From CAVXDY01 sp963760715 (GTDB lineage: Bacteria > Actinomycetota > Thermoleophilia > Miltoncostaeales > Miltoncostaeaceae), in assembly GCA_963760715.1 (NCBI GenBank), contig CAVXDY010000007.1:186001-250000 (forward strand): DNA of 64,000 nt, read 5' to 3'. Below, piece by piece: positions 42,735-51,575 of the stretch (within the stretch, counting starts at the first letter, position 1; every line of letters starts with the position of its first letter). The notes under the pieces are model-generated. The model saw only the letters and a list, made by a program, of their open reading frames with translations. It searched no databases and was not told where the DNA came from. A program made the position numbers and the translations under genes.

Positions 42735-43261
42735 CAGGCCGCGCGCAGCTCGTCGAGGGTATCCGCGACGAGCCCGACCGCCTGCTCCACGGCCGCCTCG
42801 ACGGCGGGGGAGAGCCCGATGCCGAAGTCCTCGATCTCCGCCGGCTCACAGGCGACCACGATCACCCTGCCGGGCCAGCCGTTCACGGACTTGACGAACC
42901 GCAGCACGGTCTGGGGATCCATGTCGTGCGGATCCAGCATGTCGCCGTCCTCGATCCCGGCCTCGATCGACTCGGGGTCGGCCTCCATCACGTAGAGCGT
43001 CCCGGGGTCGCCCCCCTGCCGGCTGATGTCCACGAGCACCAGGGCGTCGTAGCCGCGCATCACCTCGTAGGCGAGGTCGAGGCCGCCGGTGCCGAAGTCC
43101 GCCACCTCGACGCCCTGCGGAAGCTCGCGCTCCCGCAGGCGCTTGGCGACGGCGCCGCCGAAGCCGTCGTCGCGGCGCCAGAGGTTCCCCACCGCCGCGA
43201 CGAGGATGTTCCGGTGGCCGACCGTGGGGGGCATCTCGTCCCTCGTCCCCTGCTCGCTCAT
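42734..43261 (-). CDS. [NiFe] hydrogenase maturation protease
   Basis: A 175-residue HyaD/HycI-type endopeptidase that trims the C-terminal peptide of the large subunit after nickel insertion. It has LVAAVGNLWRRDDGFG (first metal Glu/Asp region; Asp in DDG), LVDISRQGG (Asp) and a later His-less region PHDMDPQ. The ATG at 43261 overlaps the upstream stop; an internal ATG at 43234 gives a more family-like N-terminus. Its target is the 19-residue tail of the large subunit encoded upstream. Confidence 0.87.
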   Translation of the reverse strand: MSEQGTRDEMPPTVGHRNILVAAVGNLWRRDDGFGGAVAKRLRERELPQGVEVADFGTGGLDLAYEVMRGYDALVLVDISRQGGDPGTLYVMEADPESIEAGIEDGDMLDPHDMDPQTVLRFVKSVNGWPGRVIVVACEPAEIEDFGIGLSPAVEAAVEQAVGLVADTLDELRAA

Positions 43262-44331
43262 CTCGTCTCCCCGTCCTCTTTGCCGCCGCCGGCGAGCTCG
43301 ACCTCGCCCGCGGAGAAGAAATGGAAGCGGCCCGTCTCGCGCATCAGCTCCTGCCCCGGGTCGTCGTCGATCGTGACCCCGAGATGAACCCTGTCGTCGT
43401 AGTCGATGTAGATCCGCTCGAGCGTCGCCGTGCGGCCGTCGAGCATCCGGTCGTAGGTGTCGATCCGGCCCGCGAGCCGCAGCACCAGCCGGTCGCCGAG
43501 CCGGAAGGTGCGCCCGTCGATCGTCGTCTCGAGCTCGGTCGCCGGCTTCTCGCGCGGCCGCGGCGGCACGGGCGGCTGGTCGGCCGGCCGCATCAGGCCG
43601 TGCAGCCGGACGATGTCCTCGGGCGTCGAGGCGAGCGCGCGCTCGACCATCTCCCGCACGGCCGGGTCGCCCGCCGCGATCTCCTCGCGCTCCGCGTCGG
43701 AGAGGGCGTGCACGTGGAGCAGGAGCGCCTCCTCGATCTCGGTCGCGTCGAAGAGGCTCCCGCGGCTCTCGGGCGCGAGCTGGGGGTGATCGGGCAGCAC
43801 GATCGCGGCGCCGAGCATGACGGTGTCGTCCGGAGCCGCGAGCACGGGCCACGTGTTGACGTTGTCGCACAGCGGGGTCTCCAGCGGGGAGACGAACGTG
43901 CCGCCGCGGACGCGCAGCAGCGGGTGGGTCGAGATCAGGGAGTGCTCGAGCGCCTCGGCGCGGGTGCCGCCGGCGAACGGCGTCCGGTTCACGATCGCCA
44001 GCGTCACGCGGTGGAGGCCGGGCTCCACCACCTCGACCTCCAGCGTGGTGTCGCCCTGCAGCGGCGGCAGGTCGATCCCGCCGACGCCGACCCGCCGCTC
44101 GACCGCCCGGTGTCGTTCGCCGCTCGCCTGCAGGAAGCGCACCTCGACGTCGATGCGCGGGTCCTCGCCGCGGACGAGGCACTCCAGCCGGAGGTGATCG
44201 AACCCGTACTCGTAGCCGGCCGGATAGACGATCCCGAAGGGCGTCGGGGTCGCGTTCTTGTGTGCTCCCGGCGTGTAGGGGTAGAGGGCGTAGCCCTCGT
44301 GGAGCAGGGAGTCGACCAGCTCCTCGATCAC
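43258..44331 (-). CDS. Uncharacterised hydrogenase-operon protein (357 residues)
   Basis: A 357-residue soluble protein with no signal peptide or membrane segments. The start ELVDSLLHEGYALYPYTPGA and the following FGIVYPAGYEYGFDHLRLECLV are distinctive; a Cys in ETPLCDNVNTWPVL and a His cluster (LLLHVHAL) are the only candidate metal residues. The C-terminal third (from TIDGRTFRLGDRLVLRL) looks like a small beta-barrel. GTG at 44331 overlaps the DUF6084 stop and its own stop overlaps the protease start. Its strict coupling inside the operon points to a role in assembly or activity; I do not recognise a named function. Confidence 0.78.
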   Translation of the reverse strand: MIEELVDSLLHEGYALYPYTPGAHKNATPTPFGIVYPAGYEYGFDHLRLECLVRGEDPRIDVEVRFLQASGERHRAVERRVGVGGIDLPPLQGDTTLEVEVVEPGLHRVTLAIVNRTPFAGGTRAEALEHSLISTHPLLRVRGGTFVSPLETPLCDNVNTWPVLAAPDDTVMLGAAIVLPDHPQLAPESRGSLFDATEIEEALLLHVHALSDAEREEIAAGDPAVREMVERALASTPEDIVRLHGLMRPADQPPVPPRPREKPATELETTIDGRTFRLGDRLVLRLAGRIDTYDRMLDGRTATLERIYIDYDDRVHLGVTIDDDPGQELMRETGRFHFFSAGEVELAGGGKEDGETR

Positions 44332-44993
44332 TCCGCACCCCCGAGCAGCTCGGTCACGGCCGCGTCGAAGGTCGGAAGGCCGCTCTCGGCCTTGCGCAGC
44401 CGCAGCCGCCGCAGCGTGTCCTCGTTCACCCGGATCCAGCCGCCGCCCGGGTAGTGCCGGTCGATCATCCGGCGCCACGTCGCCACCGGCAGGCGGAACG
44501 CCGCCGAGACCCAGGGGACCATCACGACCTGCAGCCGCCCGTCCTCGCCGCGGTAGAAGATCCGGCCGCTGAAGTGGAAGCTGAGCGGGACCTCCCCGTC
44601 CGGCAGCGCGTGGAAGTACTTCGTCGAGGCCACCTCGAGGTCGTAGTTGCACGCCACCGGGAGGGTGAACTCGGTCGTGCCGGTGAAGGACGGGACGAGC
44701 ACGTTGACCTGCGTCAGGACGATGCTCGTCGTCGTGGCCGCCCAGCGCCCGGGCTCCCCGAAGAGATCGACGAGGAGCTCACGCGTCTCGTCGTCGTGGG
44801 AGCGGAGCCCGGGATCGATGTGGATCAGGGTCGAGAGGGCGACCATGTACACCTCGCGGCCGGTGGGCTCGCCCGCACGCAGCGTGAAGTGGAGCGTCGG
44901 CGCCGCGACGTTCAGCGCCGCGGCGGCGCCGACGACCTCGAGATCCAGCGCGGGCGCCGGCAGGACGGGGGCCTCGTCGAGCTGCTCCCTCAC
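44328..44993 (-). CDS. DUF6084-family hydrogenase-associated protein
   Basis: A 221-residue soluble protein. The core NVAAPTLHFTLRAGEP, then EFTLPVACNYDLEVASTKYFHAL, PLSFHFSGRIFY and WRRMIDRHYPGGGWIRV matches my recollection of DUF6084, a family restricted mostly to actinobacterial hydrogenase loci. The fold looks mostly beta with a C-terminal helix. GTG at 44993 overlaps the DUF5947 stop. Role unknown; it may act on subunit assembly together with the other two unknowns of this operon. Confidence 0.8.
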   Translation of the reverse strand: MREQLDEAPVLPAPALDLEVVGAAAALNVAAPTLHFTLRAGEPTGREVYMVALSTLIHIDPGLRSHDDETRELLVDLFGEPGRWAATTTSIVLTQVNVLVPSFTGTTEFTLPVACNYDLEVASTKYFHALPDGEVPLSFHFSGRIFYRGEDGRLQVVMVPWVSAAFRLPVATWRRMIDRHYPGGGWIRVNEDTLRRLRLRKAESGLPTFDAAVTELLGGAE

Positions 44994-45619
44994 GCCGCCC
45001 TCTCCCGCAGCTCCGCGAAGAAGCCCGCCACGGCGGTCTCGATCTGCGGCCCGCCCGAGATCCCCTGCCAGTTCACCCGCACGAGGCCGACGAGCCGGTA
45101 GCACTCGTCGATCGGGGCGATCGCGTGCTGCCGCGCGCCGCCCAGCCGGTTGACGATCACGGCCTCGACGTCGGTCTCGAGCCCCTCCAGCACGGGATTC
45201 GCGGCGACGAGCGCGTCCCAGGGGCCGAGGTCGAGCTCGCTCTCGGTGGTCCCGGCCGGGCTCGGGTACATGGCGACGACACCGCCGGCGGTGCTGCTGC
45301 GGAAGAAGAACACCAGCCCGATCGGGATCCGAAAGGACGCCCACAGCTCATCCGAGAGCTCGAACCCGTCCAGCCAGGCCGTTCGCGAGCCGGCCGGCCG
45401 GTACGGCCCGTCGCCGGCGAAGAGCGCGCGGCAGGTCTCGCACGTGCAGACGATCCGCCGCTCCTCGACGTGGAGCATGTGGCGGTGGTCGGCCGGGATC
45501 GACACCGCGCAGAGGTCGCAGCGCTCCTCCGGCGCGGCGGGGGGCTCGTCGACCCGCCGGTCCACCATGTTCCGATTGGCCAGGCGGCGCAGCTCACGGA
45601 TCGCGCTGCCCTCGATCAC
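44990..45619 (-). CDS. DUF5947-family hydrogenase-associated protein with Cys-rich N-terminus
   Basis: A 209-residue soluble protein. Near the N-terminus it has CDLC and CTCETC motifs (about residues 33-36 and 60-65), a four- to five-cysteine metal or iron-sulfur site. The C-terminal domain GLVFFFRSSTAGGVVAMYPSPAG, then NPVLEGLETDVEAVIVNRL and CYRLVGLVRVNWQGISGG, is the DUF5947 signature as I know it from actinobacterial hydrogenase clusters. GTG at 45619 overlaps the NifU-like gene stop. Role unknown. Confidence 0.82.
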   Translation of the reverse strand: MIEGSAIRELRRLANRNMVDRRVDEPPAAPEERCDLCAVSIPADHRHMLHVEERRIVCTCETCRALFAGDGPYRPAGSRTAWLDGFELSDELWASFRIPIGLVFFFRSSTAGGVVAMYPSPAGTTESELDLGPWDALVAANPVLEGLETDVEAVIVNRLGGARQHAIAPIDECYRLVGLVRVNWQGISGGPQIETAVAGFFAELRERAA

Positions 45620-46461
45620 GAGACCGCGACCCTGACGTGCCCGACATCCTCGAGCAGCGGCACCGGCGCGAGCTGGAGGTCCTCCCCGACCGCGCGACCC
45701 GCGAGCGGCAGCTCGAAGCGGCGCCCGCAACCCGCGCAGGTGAGCAGACCGCCGTCCAGCTCGGCGCGGTGGAGCGGCGCCCCGCAGCCGGCGCAGGCGT
45801 TCCGGTAGGCGAGCAGCGTTCCGCCGACGTTCGCCACGAGGAGCGGCACGACGCCCACCTGCGCCTGCGTCATCTCTCCGGTCCCGAGCCCCGCGACGCC
45901 CGCCAGCTCCACCCATCTCGGCTGGACGGCCGACTCCGGCGCGGGGGCGGTCGTGCCCGAGAGCGGGACCGGTTTCGCCCGCTTCGCCTCCACGACGCCT
46001 TCGACCTCGATCCCGTCGAGGTCCGGCGCGGCCTCGTCGAGGGCCTCCCTGATGGCGAGCTCCAGCGTCGACGCCGAGGCGGGACAGCCGTCACAGCTTC
46101 CGCGCAGGCGCAGGTGGGCGATCCCGCCCTCGAGCCTGACGAGCTCCACGCCGCCGCCGTGCGATTCCATGTACGGCCGCACGCTCTCCAGCGCGGCCTC
46201 CACCCGTTCGGCGATCGGCACCGGGTAGAGGCCGTGGATCAGGAGCAGGGAGGCGACGACGCCGTCCCGCGCGAGGCCGTCCCGGACCTCGGGCGCCGCA
46301 TCGAGGGCGTGGACGATCCGCTCCAGCCCCTCGCCGTAGAGCTCGAGCATCGTGCCGACCAGCTCCTCGGCCAGCTCCCGCGCCTCGACGTCGTCGATCG
46401 AGTCGAGGCGCGCGATCAGGTTCTGGAACCGCTCGAGCGCGGGCGCCGGGGCGACCGCCAT
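45616..46461 (-). CDS. NifU-type protein fused to a Cys4 Rieske-like/zinc-ribbon domain
   Basis: A 281-residue protein. An N-terminal helical region (1-85) precedes a NifU C-terminal domain (about 88-160) with the cluster-binding pair in RGSCDGCPAS. The last 100 residues resemble a Rieske domain by context and strand pattern (LLVANVGGTLLAYRNACAGC), but the ligands are C-x2-C...C-x2-C instead of C-x-H...C-x2-H, so it would hold zinc or a rubredoxin-type iron rather than a Rieske cluster. It lies directly after the large subunit, separated by no bases. It probably supplies clusters to, or carries electrons from, the hydrogenase. Confidence 0.82.
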   Translation of the reverse strand: MAVAPAPALERFQNLIARLDSIDDVEARELAEELVGTMLELYGEGLERIVHALDAAPEVRDGLARDGVVASLLLIHGLYPVPIAERVEAALESVRPYMESHGGGVELVRLEGGIAHLRLRGSCDGCPASASTLELAIREALDEAAPDLDGIEVEGVVEAKRAKPVPLSGTTAPAPESAVQPRWVELAGVAGLGTGEMTQAQVGVVPLLVANVGGTLLAYRNACAGCGAPLHRAELDGGLLTCAGCGRRFELPLAGRAVGEDLQLAPVPLLEDVGHVRVAVS

Positions 46462-48243
46462 CTAGCCCATTCCCGTCGGCGTGTGGAGCACCTTCTTGAC
46501 GCGGCCCTTGCCGAGGTACATGTGCACGCCGCACGGAAGGCACGGGTCGAAGCTCCGCACCGCCCGCATGATGTCGATCCCCTTGAAGTTCTCCGGCCCG
46601 TTCTCCTCGAAGATCGGCGTGTTCTGCACCGCGTCCTCGTAGGGGCCCGGGGTGCCGTGGCTGTCACGCGGGCTCGCGTTCCACGGCGTCGGCGGGTAGG
46701 GCTGGTAGTTCGCGATCTTCCCGTCCCTGATCACCATGTGATGGGAGATGACGCCGCGCGCCGCCTCGTGGAAGCCGACGCTGATGGCCTCCTCCGGCAC
46801 CTTGAAGTTCTTCCAGCTCTTCGTCCGGCCGGCCCGCACCTCGACCAGCGCCTTCTCGAGGTTGTAGAGGCCGACCAGCGCCGAGTAGGCCTGGTGGTAG
46901 GAGCGGGCCCGGTCGCGCTCGATCGCGTTCGACCACTGCGGCACCTTCCACTCGAGCTCCATCTCGGGCATGCTCGCCGTCTTCGGCAGCGTCATCAGGA
47001 TGCTCTCGCCCGTCGCCTTGAGGTAGCCCAGGTTGACGAGGCCGGCCTTCGCGGTCACCCACTGGCGCGCGAACGGGCCGCCGCCGGTGTCGCAGCTCAC
47101 GTAGGTGCCGGTCCGCTTGTCGTAGATCCGCGGCGAGGTGACCCAGCTGTACTTGTCCGTGAAGTCGCGCGCCTGCGGCTTCGGGATCGTCGTCTTGTTC
47201 CAGGGGTGGTCCTTGTCGATCGGGTTCCCGAGGGGGTCCTCCGTCACCCAGGTGCGCTCGTTCTCCCAGCTGTCGAAGTACGAGCTGCCGAGCAGGATCC
47301 TGATCATCCCGTTGATCTCGACGAGGTCGGTGGTCACGAGCTCGCCGTTGATCGCGATCCCGGGGGTGATGAAGCGCCGGTTGCCCCACGCGGTCATCGT
47401 CCGGTAGTCGTAGTCGACGACGTCCGGATCGTCGAACGCGCCCCAGCAGACGAGGTTCGTGTCGCGATAGCCGACCTTCTCGTAGCCTGGGAGCGCGTCG
47501 TAGAAGAAGTCGTAGAGGTCGTCGTGCATCGGCACGGTGCGCTTGACGTACTCGAAGTAGCGCATCAGGCGGACGTAGTAGTCGGTCATCGTCTGGTGCG
47601 TGATGTTGGCGCTGCAGCCGCCCGGCATGATGGTCGAGGGGTGCGTGTGGCGCCCGCCGAAGAGGCAGTACATCTCGCGCGTGTACCGGGCCACGTGCAG
47701 CGTCTCGAGGTAGAACTCGCCGGTGAAGGGGTTGAGCGCCCGCATGATGTCGGCGATCGTCCGGTAGCCGTGGATCGAGGCGTGCTCGGCCGAGGTCTTC
47801 TCCGCCTTCGCGAGGACGCTCGGGTTGGTCTCCTTGACCATCTGCTCGCAGAAGTCCACGTTCGCCATGCAGTCGTTGAAGATCGCGTGGTCGAACATGT
47901 AGTCGGCGGACTCGGCCAGGTTGAACGCGTAGTCGCCGAGCTTCGGCGGCTTGACGCCGTAGGCCATGTTCTGGTTCAGGCACGAGCAGGTGGCGTGGTT
48001 GTCACCGCAGATCCCGCAGATCCGGCTCGTGATGAAATGGGCGTCGCGCGGGTCGATCCCCTTCATGAAGATGTCGAAGCCGCGGAAGATCATCGACGTC
48101 GAGTAGCACTTGAGGACCTGCTGGTTCGTGAAGTCGATCTCCGTGTGGATCCCGAGGCTTCCGACGATGCGGGTGATCGGGTCCCACGACATCTCCTTGA
48201 CGACGACCTGGCGCTCCTGGGCCGTCCGTTCGGTCGTCGCCAT
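46462..48243 (-). CDS. hhyL: [NiFe] hydrogenase large subunit, group 1h (high-affinity) type
   Basis: A 593-residue catalytic subunit. The L1 motif RICGICGDNH lies near residue 74 and the L2 motif DPCLPCGVH near residue 566, giving the four Cys that bind the Ni-Fe(CN)2CO centre. Nineteen residues follow the final His and should be removed by the operon's protease. The sequence around both motifs and the association with DUF5947/DUF6084 genes fit group 1h enzymes that oxidise H2 at atmospheric concentration. Start, length and spacing are normal. It is directly downstream of the small subunit. Confidence 0.95.
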   Translation of the reverse strand: MATTERTAQERQVVVKEMSWDPITRIVGSLGIHTEIDFTNQQVLKCYSTSMIFRGFDIFMKGIDPRDAHFITSRICGICGDNHATCSCLNQNMAYGVKPPKLGDYAFNLAESADYMFDHAIFNDCMANVDFCEQMVKETNPSVLAKAEKTSAEHASIHGYRTIADIMRALNPFTGEFYLETLHVARYTREMYCLFGGRHTHPSTIMPGGCSANITHQTMTDYYVRLMRYFEYVKRTVPMHDDLYDFFYDALPGYEKVGYRDTNLVCWGAFDDPDVVDYDYRTMTAWGNRRFITPGIAINGELVTTDLVEINGMIRILLGSSYFDSWENERTWVTEDPLGNPIDKDHPWNKTTIPKPQARDFTDKYSWVTSPRIYDKRTGTYVSCDTGGGPFARQWVTAKAGLVNLGYLKATGESILMTLPKTASMPEMELEWKVPQWSNAIERDRARSYHQAYSALVGLYNLEKALVEVRAGRTKSWKNFKVPEEAISVGFHEAARGVISHHMVIRDGKIANYQPYPPTPWNASPRDSHGTPGPYEDAVQNTPIFEENGPENFKGIDIMRAVRSFDPCLPCGVHMYLGKGRVKKVLHTPTGMG

Positions 48244-48244
48244 C

Positions 48245-49345
48245 TCAGGCTCCTTCCCTCGGCGGGGACGTCATCCCCCGCGCGTAGTTCCTCGGGCTGT
48301 ATCCGGTCGTCAGCTCCGGCTTCGGAGACCGCCAGGCCGGTTCGATGTCGTACTTCTTGTTGATGTTCCGGTGCCGGAAGTGGCGAATGATCGGGCCGTA
48401 TGTGAACTGGGTGAACCGGGCCGCGACGGCGCCGTAGGCGTCCTCCTCCATGAAGGGCATGAACTTGTCCGGGAAACCGGGCATCGTGCACGCCATGCAG
48501 ATCCCGCCGACGTTCGGGCAGCCGCCGATCCCGTTCACCCAACCGCGGATCGGGACGTTGCACTTGGTGACCGGGCCCTTGCAGCCGAGCTTGACGAGGC
48601 AGCGTGGGTCGTCGCCGTACTCGGTCGCGAAGTTGCCCTGCTCCGTGTAGCCGGCCCGGTTGCAGCCCTCGCGCACCGTCCGCCCGAAGAGCCATTTCGG
48701 CCGGAGCTGCTCGTCGAGCTCCGGCGCCGGCGCCAGGCCGCCGAGGTGCAGCACGAGGTAGAGCAGCACCTCGGTCATGTTGTCCGGCTGCGCCGGGCAC
48801 CCCGGGATGCAGACGATCGGGAGGCCGGCCGTGGACCTGAAGTTCCAGCCGAGGTAGTCGGGCAGGCCCATCGCGCCGGTCGGGTTGTTCTTCATCGCGG
48901 GGATGCCGCCGTAGGTGGCGCACGTCCCGATCGCGACCACGGCCGCGGCCTTCGGCGCGAGCCGGTCGATCCATTCGTTGGTCGTGATCGGCTGGCCGTT
49001 CTCCGGGTTGACGCCGATCCCGGCCCAGTGCCCCTCGCCGTTGATCTTCTCGTTCGGGACGGAGCCCTCGAGGATCAGGACGAACGGGTCGAGCTTGCCG
49101 GCCTCGGCGTCGTACCAGGCCTGGAGGAACTCGGCCCCGTTCTCGTAGGCGAGCACCGGCGTGTGGATGACCACGCGGGGCATGCCGGGGATGACCCCGA
49201 GGATGATGTCCTCGAGCGACGGGTTCGTCGCCGAGGTCATCGCCACGGAATCCCCGTCACAGCCCTGGCCCGAGGTCATCCAGATCACATGGGCGGTGAT
49301 GGCCTCCTTCTCGTGCTGACCCGGCACGAACTCAACGGTCCCCAT
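48245..49345 (-). CDS. hhyS: [NiFe] hydrogenase small subunit, group 1h type
   Basis: A 366-residue iron-sulfur subunit carrying three clusters. The proximal-cluster region starts with GQGCDGDS, where an Asp follows the first Cys; in the actinobacterial-type hydrogenase of Ralstonia the proximal cluster uses three Cys and one Asp. Further ligands are GTCATYGG, PGCPAQP, the medial/distal set CNRAG, CLVKLGCKGP, CNVP and GGCPNVGGICMACTMPGFPD. There is no twin-arginine signal, so the enzyme stays cytoplasmic or binds the membrane by other proteins. The C-terminal 60 residues include a basic stretch. Confidence 0.95.
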   Translation of the reverse strand: MGTVEFVPGQHEKEAITAHVIWMTSGQGCDGDSVAMTSATNPSLEDIILGVIPGMPRVVIHTPVLAYENGAEFLQAWYDAEAGKLDPFVLILEGSVPNEKINGEGHWAGIGVNPENGQPITTNEWIDRLAPKAAAVVAIGTCATYGGIPAMKNNPTGAMGLPDYLGWNFRSTAGLPIVCIPGCPAQPDNMTEVLLYLVLHLGGLAPAPELDEQLRPKWLFGRTVREGCNRAGYTEQGNFATEYGDDPRCLVKLGCKGPVTKCNVPIRGWVNGIGGCPNVGGICMACTMPGFPDKFMPFMEEDAYGAVAARFTQFTYGPIIRHFRHRNINKKYDIEPAWRSPKPELTTGYSPRNYARGMTSPPREGA

Positions 49346-49361
49346 CTGCTCCCTCCCCGAC

Positions 49362-50456
49362 TCAACAGATCCGCGGCAGCGGGTCGCCCACGAGCTGGTC
49401 CATCACTCGCTTGCCCCCGAAGGCCGTCTGCACCAGCACCATCCCGGGTGGTTCCGTCCGCACCTCTCCGATCTCGCTCGCGCGCTCGCCTCCCGGCGTC
49501 GCCCGCATCGCCTCCAGGGCGGCCTCGGCCGCCTCGGGCGCGACCGCGGCCACCAGCACCCCCTCGTTCGCGACGTACATGGGGTCGATGCCCAGGATCT
49601 CGGCGGCTCCCCGCACCGCCGGCTCCACCGGGACGTCGCCCTCGCGCACGATCATCGCCACGCCGGAGGCGCGCGCCAGCTCGTTCAGCACCGACGCCGC
49701 GCCGCCCCTGGTCGCGTCGCGCAGGCAGCGCAGCCCCGGCCCCGCGGCGTCCATCATCGCGTTGACCATGGGCCACAGCGACCGCGTGTCGGAGACGATG
49801 TCCGCGTCGAGCTCGAACTCGCCACGGGCCAGCATGATCGCCATGCCGTGGCTGCCCACGGGCCCGGACACCAGGATCCGGTCGCCCGGCCGCAGCGCGT
49901 CCGGTGACAGGCTCGCGCGCGGGTCGACGTGCCCGAGGCCCGCCGTGGTGACGTACATCCCGTCCGCGTGGCCGCGCTCCACCACCTTGGTGTCCCCGGC
50001 CACCACCGACACGCCGGCCGCGGCCGCGGCCGCGGCGATCGCGTCGACCTCGGCCCGCAGGTCCTCGGCGGCCAGGCCCTCCTCCAGCACGAGCGCCAGG
50101 GTGAGCGCCACGGGGCGGGCCCCGGCCACGGCGAGGTCGTTCACCGTGCCGTTGACCGCCAGGTCGCCGATCGACCCGCCGGGGAAGCGCAGCGGCGTCA
50201 CCACGAAGCTGTCGGTGGTGATCGCCAGCTCGGCGCCGCCCACCGACAGCAGCGCCGCGTCGCCGAGGGCGGCCGGGTCCGGCGCGCCGAGGGCGGGCAC
50301 CAGCATCCCCTCGATCAGCGTCTGGCTCGCGCGGCCGCCCGCGCCGTGGGCCATGGTGATGCGCGGGTCGCGGAACCTCGCCCGCTTGGCGCGCGCCGTC
50401 TCGATGCGGTCGAGGACCACCTGCTCGCGGTCGGAGACGGCGCTGCGCTCGGCCAT
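49362..50456 (-). CDS. hypE: Hydrogenase maturation factor HypE
   Basis: A 364-residue ATP-dependent dehydratase that turns the carbamoyl group on its C-terminal Cys into the thiocyanate used as cyanide ligand. The ATP-binding domain begins with ITMAHGAGGRASQTLI, and GDLAVNGTVNDLAV and VVAGDTKVVERG follow. The protein ends in the invariant PRIC. It works with HypF and with the HypC-HypD complex, all encoded in this operon. It starts 3 bases after hypD. Confidence 0.96.
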   Translation of the reverse strand: MAERSAVSDREQVVLDRIETARAKRARFRDPRITMAHGAGGRASQTLIEGMLVPALGAPDPAALGDAALLSVGGAELAITTDSFVVTPLRFPGGSIGDLAVNGTVNDLAVAGARPVALTLALVLEEGLAAEDLRAEVDAIAAAAAAAGVSVVAGDTKVVERGHADGMYVTTAGLGHVDPRASLSPDALRPGDRILVSGPVGSHGMAIMLARGEFELDADIVSDTRSLWPMVNAMMDAAGPGLRCLRDATRGGAASVLNELARASGVAMIVREGDVPVEPAVRGAAEILGIDPMYVANEGVLVAAVAPEAAEAALEAMRATPGGERASEIGEVRTEPPGMVLVQTAFGGKRVMDQLVGDPLPRIC

Positions 50457-50459
50457 GAC

Positions 50460-51575
50460 TCAGACGACCTCCCGCTCGCGCGCGAAGCGGCCGTAGTTGT
50501 AGTAGGCCGCGCAGGCGCCCTCGGAGGACACCATGCAGGTGCCGATCGGGCGCTCCGGCGTGCAGGCCGTGCCGAAGACCTTGCACTCCCAGGGCTTGAT
50601 CACGCCCTTCAGCACCTCGCCGCACTGGCAGGCCTTGGGGTCGGCCACGCGCACGCCGGGCACCGAGAAGCGCCGCTCGGCGTCGAGGTCCGCGTAGGCG
50701 TCGGACAGGCGCAGGGCGCTCTGCGAGATGAAGCCCAGCCCGCGCCACTCGAAGTGCGGCCGCAGCGCGAAGACCTCGGCCAGCACCGCCAGCGCCGTCG
50801 CGTTGCCCTCCCAGGGGACGACCCGCGTGTACTGGTTCTCCACCTCGCAGCGGCCCGCCGCGAGCTGGCGCAGGATCATGTGGATCGCCTGGAGGATGTC
50901 GAGCGGCTCGAAGCCGGCGATCACCACCGGCTTGCCGTAGTCGGCCGGGATGAACTCGAAGGGCCGCGCGCCGACCACCGTCGAGACGTGCCCCGGCCCC
51001 ACGAAGCCGTCGAGGCGCAGGTCCGGGCTCTCCAGCAGGGCCCGCAGCGGCGGCACGATCAGCACGTGGTTGCACATGCACGAGAAGTTGCGGATGCCCT
51101 CGGCCTTGGCGCGCCTCAGCGTGAGCGCGGTGGAGGGGGCGGTGGTCTCGAAGCCGATCGCGAAGAACACCACCTCGCGGTCCGGGTTCTCACGCGCGAT
51201 GCGCAGCGCGTCGAGCGGCGAGTAGACCATCCGCACGTCGGCGCCCTCGGCCTTGGCCTCCAGCAGGCTGCCCTCGGCCCCCGGCACGCGCATCATGTCG
51301 CCGAAGCAGGTGAAGATGACCCCGGGCTCGCGGGCGATGGCGATGCCGTCGTCCACACGCCCCATCGGGATCACGCACACCGGGCACCCCGGGCCGTGCA
51401 CCAGCTCCACGTTGGCCGGCAGGAGGTCGTCGACCCCGTACTTGTAGATCGAGTGGGTGTGGCCGCCGCACACCTCCATCACCTTGTAGTGGCGGCCGGG
51501 CTCGACGGCCGACAGGATCTCGCCGGCCAGGGCGCGTCCCAGGCCGGGGTCCCGGAACTCCTCCACGAACCTCAT
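50460..51575 (-). CDS. hypD: Hydrogenase maturation factor HypD
   Basis: A 371-residue iron-sulfur scaffold on which the Fe(CN)2CO unit is assembled. It has EVCGGHTHSIYKYG, HGPGCPVCV, the GFETTAPS loop, and the C-terminal cluster Cys in CQCGEVLKG, CKVFGTACTPERPIGTC and SSEGACAAYYNY. The ATG overlaps the stop of the upstream hypC-type gene, matching the HypC-HypD partnership. Confidence 0.96.
   Translation of the reverse strand: MRFVEEFRDPGLGRALAGEILSAVEPGRHYKVMEVCGGHTHSIYKYGVDDLLPANVELVHGPGCPVCVIPMGRVDDGIAIAREPGVIFTCFGDMMRVPGAEGSLLEAKAEGADVRMVYSPLDALRIARENPDREVVFFAIGFETTAPSTALTLRRAKAEGIRNFSCMCNHVLIVPPLRALLESPDLRLDGFVGPGHVSTVVGARPFEFIPADYGKPVVIAGFEPLDILQAIHMILRQLAAGRCEVENQYTRVVPWEGNATALAVLAEVFALRPHFEWRGLGFISQSALRLSDAYADLDAERRFSVPGVRVADPKACQCGEVLKGVIKPWECKVFGTACTPERPIGTCMVSSEGACAAYYNYGRFAREREVV

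Noticed and set aside
42394..42849. N-terminal extension of HypB
   Set aside because: The in-frame region is antisense-like shadow of hypA with no metal-binding motif; a GTG with a ribosome site at 42393 is better.
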